A stretch of DNA of 64,000 bases from Pseudonocardia alaniniphila (GCF_022524485.1 NZ_JAKXMK010000003.1:310001-374000), one strand, 5' to 3'; positions 1 through 8,567 are shown, numbered from the stretch's first letter. Program-made: numbers and translations. Notes: generated from the letters alone by a model not told the origin.

Positions 1-1035
1 CCGCGCGGTGGCCGAACCCTTTTCGCCCGGCTTCACAGAGGCCTTTCCACTCTGCGTGGCCGAGGTCGTACCCACCGGCTTCCCGACGGTCGTCGTCTCC
101 ACCGCCTTCTTCGGCGTCACCTTCCCCGCCGCCGCGATTGTCGACGCTGTCTGCTTGGGCGCCGCCTTCTTCTCTACGGCGCCCACGTTCTCGACCCGCA
201 GATTCGTCGCCCGGGGAGCATCGCTCGAACCCGAGGCACCATCCCGCCCACCCGGCTTCCGCTCCGACGCGGAGTTCTTCGGGGCCGGCTTCGAATCCGA
301 CTTCGACTTCGACGCAGCCTTGGGGGCCGACTTCGACTTGGGAGCCGCCTTCGGCTCAACCTTCTCGCCGCCGGACTTCTTCTCCGACTTCGACTCCACC
401 TTCGGCGCCGACTTCGACTTCGGAGACGCTTTCGACTCCGACGCCGGGGTCACCTTCGCCGTCGGCGCCGGCTTCGTCTTGGGCGCCGGCTTCTCGCCGC
501 CGGAATCCTTCTCCGACTTCGACTCCGCCGTCGGGGCCGGCTTCGAGTCCGACTTCGTCTTGGGCGCCGACTTCGAGTCGGACTTCGGCTCTGCCTTCGT
601 CTTGGGAGCCGGCTTCGAATCGACCTTCCTGGAACTGGACTTCTCGGACGTCGACCCGGACTTCGAGCTCGACGACTTCGCACTCGACGACTTTGAACCG
701 GATTGCTTCTCGGACTTGCTCTCCGACTTCCCCGTCGACTTCCCGGAACCAGAGGAGCCCGAAGAACCAGAACCACTACCACCCGCAGATTTGCTGTTAC
801 CTCCCTTCGCCACAACCTGCTGAGCAGCCACCGGAACCACCACCGCCGCGGACGCAGGCGACGCCATCAAGAACGCCGCCCCCACCCACAGCACCACCAC
901 CGCACCGGCCAGACCCACCAGCCAACGCAGCACCCACAACAACCGCTCCACCGGCGAGAGCCGCAACCGCACAGGCGCAGGGGCACGCACAGCGAGGCCC
1001 ACGGCCCCACCATCGCGCACCGACACCACACCCAT
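1..1035 (-). CDS. Lys/Ser/Pro-rich exported or membrane-anchored protein, C-terminus beyond window
   Basis: Reading the minus strand from the ATG at 1033-1035 gives 345 codons with no stop before the left edge, so the gene is partial. An in-frame TGA lies just upstream and AGGAG sits nine bases before the ATG, which fixes the start. Residues about 28-51 form one hydrophobic segment ending in ASPASA, a signal peptide or anchor. The rest is low complexity, with short units of the kind PAPKTK, SDSKSAPK and KSEKKSGGEK repeated many times, hence very basic and probably disordered. The family is not recognised. By composition it could bind polyanions such as teichoic acid, DNA or heparin-like polymers at the cell surface, but that is inference. 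The Phe/Asp-rich plus-strand frame here is its antisense shadow. Confidence 0.72.
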   Translation of the reverse strand, partial: MGVVSVRDGGAVGLAVRAPAPVRLRLSPVERLLWVLRWLVGLAGAVVVLWVGAAFLMASPASAAVVVPVAAQQVVAKGGNSKSAGGSGSGSSGSSGSGKSTGKSESKSEKQSGSKSSSAKSSSSKSGSTSEKSSSRKVDSKPAPKTKAEPKSDSKSAPKTKSDSKPAPTAESKSEKDSGGEKPAPKTKPAPTAKVTPASESKASPKSKSAPKVESKSEKKSGGEKVEPKAAPKSKSAPKAASKSKSDSKPAPKNSASERKPGGRDGASGSSDAPRATNLRVENVGAVEKKAAPKQTASTIAAAGKVTPKKAVETTTVGKPVGTTSATQSGKASVKPGEKGSATAR

Positions 1036-1925
1036 GACCAACGACTCCTGACGTCACCGACGAGACAGCCACACAGACACCCGCACCAGCGGGCACATGG
1101 CCGAGAAAGGGAAGACACACGAAAAACCCGCACCGAGGGGACCGCACGTCGCGCCCGAGGCAGCGACCCGCGAACAACCCCTCACCACCACTCCGACGCT
1201 GGGTCCGGCCCGTCGCGAGACGTCAGCAACCGGCAGGAACCCCGTGAAGTGATCGACAAGGACGATGTCGCCTCGAGGTGAACAGCAGGGGGCCGCCCGG
1301 CTGCCATCACGGTGACACGATGATGACCATCCGGTGCCGGATCCATCGGCCCGCCCTACCGACCAACCCATCGTCGGCGCCCCAGCCGGCCGGTGCGGCC
1401 GGCGAACGCAGCCATCCACGGCGTGCAGCTGCGCGATGGACAGGGAAGCCAGACGAGTACGAGATAACGAGCAGAGGCCGAGGCTTCGCGCTTCAACGGA
1501 ACCACGGAGGGTTTCCACGGTTTGGCCCCGAGTGCCGGTCGAGCACTTCACACAGCGAGCGCGACGACGAAAGCGGCAAGCACCGCCGGCCGCGCATCAC
1601 GACCATTCGAACAGCGGCTCGACAGCAGCCGCGAAATGGACCTCGCCGAAGCCGACTCGTCCCGCACCGACGCGAACCAGACACCGGAGCTCGACGGGAT
1701 GACTCGATGTCGCCCGAGTCCTCGATCATCTCGCCGAGGTCCACGCCGGGGGCAACGCGCGATCATCTCCGAAAGGAAGCCCCGCGAGGGAGAGGTCGCC
1801 TGAGGCCCAGCCGTCGAGTCGCTGCTGCGGACCCGCGCGGCCCGGATCCGGACGTGGCCGAGCGTATCCGGTGGCGACTGCAGGCTCCGCTCGGTCGGCG
1901 GCCACGGCCGTGATCGGTCGGCGCT
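1036..1925. other. 890-base stretch without a convincing gene
   Basis: All six frames give only Arg/Pro/Ser-rich translations with no recognisable motif, no fitting ribosome site and no conserved-looking segment. It may hold decayed sequence between the surface-protein gene and the pyrophosphatase-like gene. The first bases next to 1035 carry the leader of the Lys-rich protein gene. I see no RNA gene, repeat array or clear promoter in it. Confidence 0.5.
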
Positions 1926-2180
1926 TCAGCCAGGACGTCGAACCACTATGACCGCCTGAGGCTGCGGCCGATAGAACGACTCGATCTCCGCCAATTCATC
2001 GTCCGTACAGTCCATGACGATTTTGAGCTCCGCATTGCGCTTGACCGGGTCGAACGTGCACAACACGGCCGTCACACCACGGTGACGGGCGGCCCCCCGC
2101 CAGATATCAATTCCCGACCCGTCGCCGCCGTCCGTGCCCTCCAGGTAGCCGTAGTCCAGCGGATAGACGTACTCAGGCAT
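1926..2180 (-). CDS. Small inorganic-pyrophosphatase-like protein
   Basis: An 84-residue protein beginning MPEYVYPLDYGYLEGT and continuing with GGDGSGIDIW. The YPLDYGYLEGT...GDGxxIDxW pattern resembles the core of short inorganic-pyrophosphatase-like proteins, which hydrolyse or bind pyrophosphate. A VKRNAELKI segment and a C-terminal DDELAEI helix also fit that group. It begins 37 bases after the stop of the epimerase gene, and GGGAG precedes the ATG by about six bases, so the two are probably co-transcribed. In-frame codons upstream of the ATG still look protein-like (GYREWEL), so translation could start slightly earlier from a TTG. The full set of metal-binding Asp residues of classical pyrophosphatase is not present, so activity is uncertain. 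Confidence 0.62.
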   Translation of the reverse strand: MPEYVYPLDYGYLEGTDGGDGSGIDIWRGAARHRGVTAVLCTFDPVKRNAELKIVMDCTDDELAEIESFYRPQPQAVIVVRRPG

Positions 2181-2217
2181 CCGCAACTCCCACTCGCGAT
2201 ACCCGAAACTGGCAAGG

Positions 2218-3252
2218 TCAGCTGTGCCGGGCCAGATAGTCGTCCTCAGCGGCGTAGTCGAAACGACCGCGGAAGGAAGCCGCATCCAGCCCAGGCGGCA
2301 GTTGGGCACCACCGTCCATGCGGGACTCCTCGACCAACCAACGCACCGAGTCGGCGACGGTGGTCGCGTAGTCCCCGACCGGCTGATAGCCCAGCGCGTA
2401 TGCGGCGCCGATGTCCAGGACGATCGGCGGCAGTGTGTGCCAGGGGTGCTCGCCGAGGCCACGTGGCGCGGCCTCGTCGAGCAACACCTCTCTCCATTCG
2501 TGGCCGACCACGGCGGCGACCGCGCGGGAGATGGCGAGCCCATCGGGTGCGTCCGGGTCCGCGGCGTTGAGGATCCGTCGCCCGGGGCGCTCGGCCACCA
2601 CCTGCACGAGCGCCGCGAGGTTCGACGCCGCCGAGGTGTGGTCCCTACCGGTGCCACCTGCTGCCAGCAACACGACGGGTCGCCGGTCCAGGGCGCGCTT
2701 GACGAAGTGCCACTCGCGCGGCAGGGGGCTCCCCTGGCCGTGGATCTTCGACGGCCGCAGCACGGTGACCGGCAACCCACTGTCGAGCAGCACATGCTCG
2801 GCAGCGACCTTGTTCGCGCCGTATCCCTCGCGGGAGTTGTAGTCCATGGTGCCCGGCGCCATGGTGGGCTGCTGCTCGGTCACGGGCCCGGCGAACCGGG
2901 GCGGGATGTCCGAATTGGTGTGACGGCCGGCGTCGTCGACGTACACCGCCTTGGTGGAGATCATCACCGTCGAGGTCGCCTGCCGCGCCAGCGGGAGGAG
3001 CAGCTCGGCCTGCGCGGCGGTGTAGCAGATGCAGTCCACGAGCAGGTCCGCTCCGACGCCTGCCGCCGCCGCGAGCGCTTCGGCGTCGTCACGGTTGGCC
3101 GCGACGAAACGCGCGCCCGCCGCGGCGACGTCGGAGGGGAGGTGGGCCGGATCGCGACCTGTGACGCTGACCGTCCACCCGTCGGCCAGCAACCGTCGCG
3201 CCACCGCCCGACCCACCAGGCCGGTCCCACCGATGATCAGAGCTTCCGGCAT
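2218..3252 (-). CDS. NAD-dependent epimerase/dehydratase (atypical SDR)
   Basis: A 344-residue protein starting MPEALIIGGTGLVGRA, the Gly-rich dinucleotide-binding loop GGTGxxG of extended and atypical short-chain dehydrogenases. The middle has DLLVDCICYTAAQAELLLPLA, as in reductases that act on nucleotide sugars or isoflavone-like substrates. A YGANK motif at about residue 143 supplies the catalytic Tyr and Lys. The C-terminal third is less conserved, and the substrate cannot be read from sequence. It is probably cytosolic and leads a two-gene unit with the pyrophosphatase-like gene downstream, which could pull a pyrophosphate-releasing reaction forward; that link is inference. Confidence 0.8.
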   Translation of the reverse strand: MPEALIIGGTGLVGRAVARRLLADGWTVSVTGRDPAHLPSDVAAAGARFVAANRDDAEALAAAAGVGADLLVDCICYTAAQAELLLPLARQATSTVMISTKAVYVDDAGRHTNSDIPPRFAGPVTEQQPTMAPGTMDYNSREGYGANKVAAEHVLLDSGLPVTVLRPSKIHGQGSPLPREWHFVKRALDRRPVVLLAAGGTGRDHTSAASNLAALVQVVAERPGRRILNAADPDAPDGLAISRAVAAVVGHEWREVLLDEAAPRGLGEHPWHTLPPIVLDIGAAYALGYQPVGDYATTVADSVRWLVEESRMDGGAQLPPGLDAASFRGRFDYAAEDDYLARHS

Positions 3253-3292
3253 CCGATCAACCTATCCGGCCGGGGACGGCCCACTCCGCTCG

Positions 3293-3766
3293 TTATCCGA
3301 ACTGGCCGGGCTGGTAGTCGCCCGCGGGCTGCTGGACGATGACGTTCAGCCGATTGAAGGCGTTGATGAGGGCGATGATGGACACCAGAGCGCCGAGCTG
3401 TTCCTCGTCGTAGTACTTGGCGGCATTCGCCCATGCCTCGTCGCTGACACCGCCCGCGGCGTCGGCGATGCGGGTGCCCTGCTCCGCCAGTTCGAGGGCA
3501 GCGCGCTCGGCTTCGGTGAACACCGTGGCCTCCCGCCAGGCCGCGACCAGGTTGAGGCGCACCGACGTCTCCCCGGCCTGTGCCGCATCCTTCGTGTGCA
3601 TGTCGGTGCAGAAGCCGCACCCGTTGATCTGGCTGGCACGGATCTTCACCAGTTCCTGTGTGGCGGCCGGCAGCCCCGAGCTCTCGATCGCTTTGCTTGC
3701 CGAGGTGACGTGCCTCAGGACCTTTGCTGCGACCGGGTTGCCGAAGAGGTTCAACCGAGCGTCCAT
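3293..3766 (-). CDS. AhpD-like / carboxymuconolactone decarboxylase family protein
   Basis: A 157-residue protein with the family's redox motif: C50-G-F-C53 followed by T-D-M-H57 and a helical bundle on either side. In AhpD-like proteins this pair and the histidine reduce peroxides or act as a disulfide relay. Related carboxymuconolactone decarboxylases lack the Cys pair, so a redox role is the better guess. The gene stands alone: the next minus-strand gene upstream is lexA-like, 103 bases away, and the epimerase starts 40 bases downstream. Typical length for single-domain members. Its partner reductase and substrate are unknown. Confidence 0.85.
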   Translation of the reverse strand: MDARLNLFGNPVAAKVLRHVTSASKAIESSGLPAATQELVKIRASQINGCGFCTDMHTKDAAQAGETSVRLNLVAAWREATVFTEAERAALELAEQGTRIADAAGGVSDEAWANAAKYYDEEQLGALVSIIALINAFNRLNVIVQQPAGDYQPGQFG

Positions 3767-3869
3767 GGTGCACTCCTACGCCGTTGTTGCTGGTTACACC
3801 CCTATGACAGTGCGGCCCGGCGAGTTGTGACAGGAGCCGCGGTGACGTGCGTCTCCCCCGTGGCGGCTC

Positions 3870-4571
3870 TCAGAGGCTGCGCAACACCGAGACGATGACG
3901 CCCAGCACGACGGACTCGTCACCGTCGATGACGTCGTAAGCCGGGTTGCGCGGCTCGAGGTAGACGTGTCCGTTGCGTCGGCGGTACACCTTCACCGTGG
4001 CTTCGCCATCGATCATTGCAGCGACGATCTGGCCCGAATGGGCCTCGGCCTGCTGACGCACCACCACGGTATCGCCGTCGCAGATCGCGGCGTCGATCAT
4101 CGAGTCACCGCGGACGCGCAGAGCGAAGACATTGCCGCGACCGGCGAGAGCGCGGGGCAGCGTCAGGTAGTCATCGACGTGCTCCTCGGCCACGATGGGA
4201 GTGCCCGCCGCGATATCGCCGACCACGGGCACCGGCACGGAATCGTCGCCGGTACTCCGCGCCTCGGGCCCCTGCAGGAAGATGCGCACGTCGATCGGTC
4301 GGCACAGCGCCGCGCCACGCCGGAGAAACCCCTTTTCCTCCAGGCTCGCCACGTGCTTCGACACCGACGACGACGAGCGCAGCCCGACGGCATCGCCGAT
4401 CTCGCGCGTGCTCGGCGGGTACCCGTACCGAACCACCCAGTCCCGGATCGCGACCAGGATCCGCTGCTGACGCGGCGGCAGCCTCGAGGTGTCCAGGTGC
4501 TCGAACGCATCAAGATCATCGGAGACGGGCACCTGCGGATGGTAGAGGCGGGCGCTCGAAGCATCGGACAC
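3870..4571 (-). CDS. lexA: LexA-type repressor, probable paralogue
   Basis: A 233-residue protein with an N-terminal winged helix-turn-helix (about residues 31-85, including YPPSTREIGDAVGL) and a C-terminal S24 peptidase domain. The autocleavage bond is A122-G123, the nucleophile Ser157 in GDSM and the general base Lys194 in ATVKVY, so self-cleavage should work. The recognition helix reads SSSSVSKHVASLEEKGF. This differs from the SSVAHQL-type helix of the usual actinobacterial LexA. The gene is also not next to nrdR, the usual partner in Actinobacteria. I therefore think it is a second LexA with its own operator. No clear SOS-box palindrome is visible upstream. Gene name given by family only. 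Confidence 0.85.
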   Translation of the reverse strand: MSDASSARLYHPQVPVSDDLDAFEHLDTSRLPPRQQRILVAIRDWVVRYGYPPSTREIGDAVGLRSSSSVSKHVASLEEKGFLRRGAALCRPIDVRIFLQGPEARSTGDDSVPVPVVGDIAAGTPIVAEEHVDDYLTLPRALAGRGNVFALRVRGDSMIDAAICDGDTVVVRQQAEAHSGQIVAAMIDGEATVKVYRRRNGHVYLEPRNPAYDVIDGDESVVLGVIVSVLRSL

Positions 4572-4622
4572 CAGGCGCGACGCGGGCTTCCGGACGGACG
4601 GGCCCGCCCGAGCGCGTCGTGC

Positions 4623-5198
4623 TCAGCCGCGGATCGCCTCGATGGCGCTGAGCACACCGAGGACGATCAGGACGGCTGCCGCCACCCTGGTCACCCAGCG
4701 CACCGGCACCACCCGCTGCAGGCGGTTGCCGCCGAATACCGCGAGCGCGGATACCGCCCACAACGCGAGGAGGGCGCCGATCCCGACGGCGAGCGGGTCG
4801 TCGTACCGCGCGGCGAGCGTGGCGATGATGATGTGCGACGGATCGCCCAGCTCCGAGAGCAGGGTGACCCCGAAGCTGGTGGCCACCACGCGCCAGCGCG
4901 TCCCCGGCGCCTCCCCGAGCATCGCGGCGTCGTCGTCATCGTCGTCCTCGCGGAGCAGGAGCACCGCGCCGACGAAGAAGGTCACGGCGACCGTGGCTTC
5001 GAGGATCCGCTCGGGCAGCAGCGCGACGAGACTCCCGGCTGCGACCGCGATCCCCACCTGCACGACAAAGGCCGCGCCGACGCCCAACATCACCAGTCGT
5101 GCCGGGTATCGGCTCGCGAGGACGAGCGTCACCAGACCGCTGGTGTCTGCCAGCTCGGCAAGGGCGACGATGCCGAAGGTGATGGCGATCACGAGCAC
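4623..5198 (-). CDS. GDT1/TMEM165 (UPF0016) family membrane protein
   Basis: A 191-residue integral membrane protein with two homologous halves of three helices each, joined by an acidic loop of six consecutive Asp residues (85-90). Family members exchange Mn2+ or Ca2+ for protons through two E-x-G-D-[KR]-[TS] motifs. Here they read E15-L-A-D-T-S and E116-L-G-D-P-S: the acidic residues remain, but the Gly of the first and the basic residue of both are replaced. Transport is plausible, but ion choice may differ. It sits 51 bases upstream of the lexA-like gene and about 106 bases after a cation-exchanger gene on the same strand, so a metal-handling cluster is likely. Confidence 0.8.
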   Translation of the reverse strand: MLVIAITFGIVALAELADTSGLVTLVLASRYPARLVMLGVGAAFVVQVGIAVAAGSLVALLPERILEATVAVTFFVGAVLLLREDDDDDDAAMLGEAPGTRWRVVATSFGVTLLSELGDPSHIIIATLAARYDDPLAVGIGALLALWAVSALAVFGGNRLQRVVPVRWVTRVAAAVLIVLGVLSAIEAIRG

Positions 5199-5304
5199 GG
5201 GTATTCAGCTACTCCATGCTCGCGGGGACCACAACCGGGCTCGCCGCCGGGGCCCAGCCGGGATCCGGTGGTGACACACCTCCCCCGTGCACGTTCGCCA
5301 CCGG

Positions 5305-6498
5305 CTAGCCGTCGTTGTCGGCCGGCGGGGCGACGGGGATGGCCGGGGCCGGTGCGTCGTCGTCCGGTGCGCCCGGAACCGCCGGTGCCTCGATACCCGC
5401 CTGCTGCGCGTCGTCGTCGGCACCCGGGGCGTCGTCGACGGGGACCAGCCCGAACACCGAGAAGCTGACAACCCAGTAGGCGATGTACCCCGCCAGCAGC
5501 ACGACGCCGTGCCAGCGCCGCAGATGACCGGTGAACAGTGCGTAGGCCGCGAACCCGTTGATCGCCACGAGCGCGGGCAGGTGCCAGGTGAAGATGTCCG
5601 AGGTGATCACGAGCGCGCCGCCGGCCAGGGCGATGATGCCCACCTTCGCGGTCACCGAGAACACGACGCTGCCGATGACGTTGCCGACACCGATCGCGGG
5701 CGCGCCTCGCCGGGCCGGCTCCGCGGTCAGGAAGATGTCCTCCAGGGAGAGCACAAGCGTCGCGATAGTCGCGCCGAAGACAGTGCCGCTGATTGCGAAG
5801 TTCTCGAGGATGCCCTCGGTGCCTTCCGTCATGGCCCAGGCGCCGACGACGAGGCCGATCAGTGCGAGGAGCGCCAGCAGAAGCAGAAGCCACCCGGGCC
5901 GCTTGTTCGCCTTCGCCTCGCCGACCTGTCCGGTCTCGTAGAGGTCCCCGGCGCCATGGCCCCCGGTACCACCGCCACCCCCGGTCTTCCCGGCGGCGGC
6001 GCCGACGAGTTCGCGGCTGGGCGCCGCTTCGATCACTTCCGCGCTCCGGAACGTGGGCACCGCGCGCTGGCGCTCGCGGTAGGCGATGTAGGCGACGAAC
6101 ACCACGAACAGCAGGATCAGAACGATCGCGGTGGCGGTTCCCAGGCCGCCGAGTAGTGCCGGCCAGATCAGGATCAGCGGCGCGATCGCGAACAACGCGA
6201 TGTAGTCCTTCGGGATCTCCACCCGGCTGGGCGCGACGAGGGCGGCGATCGCGAGTACCAGACCCGTCATCGAGATGACTGTTCCGAAGACGACGCCGAG
6301 CGCGACGTCTTCGAGGCCCTCCAAGTTGAGCACCACACCGAAGGCGAGGTCGTCGAACTCGATCCCGGTGAACAGGATGGCGAGCAGGAAGAGCGAGATC
6401 GCCAGGCCGCGCGCAGCGCCGACCAGGTAGGTGATCAGCTTCTCGGCGCTATAGATCAACAGCGCCGCGCCGGCGGCGAAGATGAGGATGGACGTCAT
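5305..6498 (-). CDS. Sodium/calcium-exchanger family (CaCA) membrane protein
   Basis: A 397-residue protein with about ten hydrophobic segments in two sets. The alpha-1 repeat contains GIEFDDLAFG and GTVISMTG. The alpha-2 repeat contains GATIATLVLSLEDIFL followed by GNVIGSVVFSVTAKVG. Both carry the acidic residues that bind cations in CaCA exchangers. The central loop (about 150-200) is Gly-rich and hydrophilic, and the C-terminal 50 residues are Asp/Ala/Pro-rich and probably disordered. It is predicted to expel Ca2+ or a similar cation across the plasma membrane. It is the upstream gene of a possible three-gene unit with the GDT1-type protein and the LexA paralogue. A strong hairpin lies in its leader. 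Confidence 0.85.
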   Translation of the reverse strand: MTSILIFAAGAALLIYSAEKLITYLVGAARGLAISLFLLAILFTGIEFDDLAFGVVLNLEGLEDVALGVVFGTVISMTGLVLAIAALVAPSRVEIPKDYIALFAIAPLILIWPALLGGLGTATAIVLILLFVVFVAYIAYRERQRAVPTFRSAEVIEAAPSRELVGAAAGKTGGGGGTGGHGAGDLYETGQVGEAKANKRPGWLLLLLALLALIGLVVGAWAMTEGTEGILENFAISGTVFGATIATLVLSLEDIFLTAEPARRGAPAIGVGNVIGSVVFSVTAKVGIIALAGGALVITSDIFTWHLPALVAINGFAAYALFTGHLRRWHGVVLLAGYIAYWVVSFSVFGLVPVDDAPGADDDAQQAGIEAPAVPGAPDDDAPAPAIPVAPPADNDG

Positions 6499-6524
6499 CC
6501 GGTTGCTCCCCCTTGAGCGAACGG

Positions 6525-6552
6525 ACAGGCCGGTCCCCCCGGGCCGGCCTGT
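6525..6552 (-). promoter_or_regulatory. Hairpin in the leader of the cation-exchanger gene
   Basis: ACAGGCCGG at 6525-6533 pairs perfectly with CCGGCCTGT at 6544-6552, with a ten-base C/G loop between. It ends 26 bases before the exchanger start on the minus strand, so it lies within the likely 5' leader. It could be an operator dyad or an RNA structure. It does not match the manganese riboswitch that often controls such transporters. A TTGACA hexamer lies just upstream of it on the minus strand (6563-6568), without a good -10 at normal distance. Confidence 0.45.
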
Positions 6553-6795
6553 AACGGTCAGTTGTCAAGCTCGTCACCGGACGTGAGCAATGGTCCGGTG
6601 CTACACCACCGATCGTCGCAAAGCATGATCGGCCGAGCGACCGCCATTCGAGGTGTCGGACCGGCCCGTTCGGCCCCGGTTGTGGACCTGCGTTCGCGGT
6701 ACACCTGCGTTTCGCACGCCGCTTTGCAGCTCGTTTTACAGGGTCGAGCGCCATCCATCACACGGAGGGCAACGACTACGAATCCGGACCTTCGT

Positions 6796-8028
6796 TCAGA
6801 TCGGCATCTCCGGGGGGAGGCCGAGCCGCATGCGCCCGACGTTCTCCCACGTACGGTCGAACTGGAGCATGACGTGGGTGCGGATCATGTTCAGGTCGCG
6901 GAAGTAGCGCTCGATCCTTTGGCCCTTCTTCGAGGCGCTCGATCCACTCGTGCGGAAGACCGTCTCGACCGCCTTGGACGCGAGCTCGACGATCTGCTGC
7001 TCGATCATGACGAGACGGCGGTCGTCCTCGTCACTCACGAGTTCGCCGGTCTCCATCGAGCACCGCGCCAACTCCGTCCACCTCTGTCCGACCTGGTGAA
7101 GCGTCGCCTCCGCGGTGTCGGCGTACGCGATCGCCTCTCCCAGCAGTCGCTGGAACACCGGCAGCTCGGAACGTTTCCGCGACATCGGACCCCACTGGTG
7201 CTTCGCCGTGATGTTCTCGACGTAATCGTCGATCGCCGCCTGTGCGACGCCGACGCAGACCGCGGTCAGCTCGGAAATGAGCAGGGACGCGAACGACCCG
7301 TAGAAAGCCGGGCTGGAGTGCAGGCCGCGTCCGGGAAACTCGACGATGGGGCGGACGGCAGTCGGCCGCGGCGCCGTGTGGTGCTCGGGGACGAAGAGGT
7401 CCTCGACGACGACCCGTCGCGAGCCCGTGCCGCGCATGCCGAGCGTGTCCCAGTTGTCGATGATCCGGAACTGGTCCCGGCGCATCGCGACGGAACGCGT
7501 GTCCACGACCGCGCCGCCCGGCTCCGTCACGACGGCCACGTACCCGTTGAAGTGGGTCGCCACGTCGCAGCCGGACGCGTAGTCCCACCAGCCGGTGATC
7601 CTGTACCCGCCGTCGACCTTCAGCGCTGAGATCGGGATCGCGGAGCCAGGGCAGCGGACGTCGCCGTCCCCGAACAACTCGATCTGACCCTGCTCCTCCA
7701 ACAAGCCCATGAGGACGGTGTGCGCGGCCGTGAGTGCGTAGACCCAGCCGCTCGAAGGGCAGCCGCGCGACAGCTCGATCGCGACGCGCAGGAAGGTATC
7801 GAGATCGAACTCGTAGCCGCCGAATCGCCGCGGCTGCATCACGCGGTAGAAGCCGGCGTCGAGATAGTCCTGCAGCGTCGCGTCGGGAAGCCGGCCGAGT
7901 CGCTCGCACTCGTCCTGGCGTTCGCGCAGCTTCCCGCGCAGCGCCACCGCCCTGTCGATCAGCTCACCCGGCGTGAGGTTGGGCTCCGGTGGATCGATGG
8001 AACGACGATCGGCGTCCTGCAGCGTCAT
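6796..8028 (-). CDS. Group D flavin monooxygenase, acyl-CoA-dehydrogenase fold (HsaA/HpaB-like)
   Basis: A 410-residue protein with the acyl-CoA dehydrogenase fold but lacking the features of true dehydrogenases. GCPSSGWVYALTAAH at about 85-100, the WWDYASGCD segment and GTGSRRVVVEDLFVP match two-component hydroxylases such as HsaA, which use free reduced FMN or FAD to hydroxylate phenols. The C-terminal region RTSGSSASKKGQRIERYFRD is also typical. The ATG at 8026-8028 is preferred because GGAG lies six bases before it; an in-frame TTG twelve bases upstream is the alternative. No flavin reductase is next to it, so it must borrow reduced flavin from elsewhere. Substrate unknown. Confidence 0.85.
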   Translation of the reverse strand: MTLQDADRRSIDPPEPNLTPGELIDRAVALRGKLRERQDECERLGRLPDATLQDYLDAGFYRVMQPRRFGGYEFDLDTFLRVAIELSRGCPSSGWVYALTAAHTVLMGLLEEQGQIELFGDGDVRCPGSAIPISALKVDGGYRITGWWDYASGCDVATHFNGYVAVVTEPGGAVVDTRSVAMRRDQFRIIDNWDTLGMRGTGSRRVVVEDLFVPEHHTAPRPTAVRPIVEFPGRGLHSSPAFYGSFASLLISELTAVCVGVAQAAIDDYVENITAKHQWGPMSRKRSELPVFQRLLGEAIAYADTAEATLHQVGQRWTELARCSMETGELVSDEDDRRLVMIEQQIVELASKAVETVFRTSGSSASKKGQRIERYFRDLNMIRTHVMLQFDRTWENVGRMRLGLPPEMPI

Positions 8029-8567
8029 CAGCTTCTCCAAGGTCGGTCATCGCAGGCCAAATTCGCAACCGGGTAAGTCCGGCGCCGTTATGAGCGCGTG
8101 CCACCGAGGTGCGCGATGCGCCACGATGCACCGCGCCCGTGCCCGCCACGAGCGCCGACCGGCAGCTTCCTTTTCTGTGCGAGTACGAGAGTGGAGCAGA
8201 TCGCCCGAATCCGTTTCCCTTCCCCACCTACACCGACATACTAGGCCGAGTTGCGCTCAGAGCTGCCCGCGATTTCGGGATGATGGGAATTTGCGATGAG
8301 GGCACGTCCTATTGGCCATCATGACCGTTTCGGCGAGGCCGGTGAGGTTATGCACATTCCTCCCCGTCCCCGCTGGGCCGATGCGCGGTCAGCGGAGATG
8401 ACTTCCTCCACGAAGCACGACCCAGACCCCGTCCCCGCCGGCGACAGGAGACGGGCCTGGTTCGGTTGGTCCAACCTCGGAGCCCGTCCGCGCGACGGAG
8501 ACCAGCAGGGGTTTCCGTCGGGCACCACTCCGGGCCCTCCACGCCACCCGTCCTGCTGAGATTTGCT
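8029..8567. other. Long intergenic stretch without a gene
   Basis: This 540-base gap between the monooxygenase start and the ArsC-like stop contains no open frame with recognisable features. The part next to 8029 must hold the monooxygenase promoter. Its base composition around 8160-8350 is less GC-rich than the neighbouring genes. No tRNA, terminator hairpin or repeat was seen. Confidence 0.45.

Noticed and set aside
8..823. Plus-strand frame with a Phe/Asp/Gly-rich repetitive translation
   Set aside because: It is the exact antisense of the Lys/Ser-rich minus-strand gene, which has a good ribosome site, an in-frame upstream stop, a signal segment and normal codon use.
1278..1913. Several overlapping plus and minus frames between the Lys-rich gene and the pyrophosphatase-like gene
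   Set aside because: None has a ribosome site with a recognisable product; residue use is Arg/Ser/Pro-rich as expected of non-coding GC-rich DNA.
6499..6620. Possible yybP-ykoY manganese riboswitch before the cation exchanger
   Set aside because: Only a simple nine-base-pair hairpin is seen; the conserved loop sequences of that riboswitch are missing.
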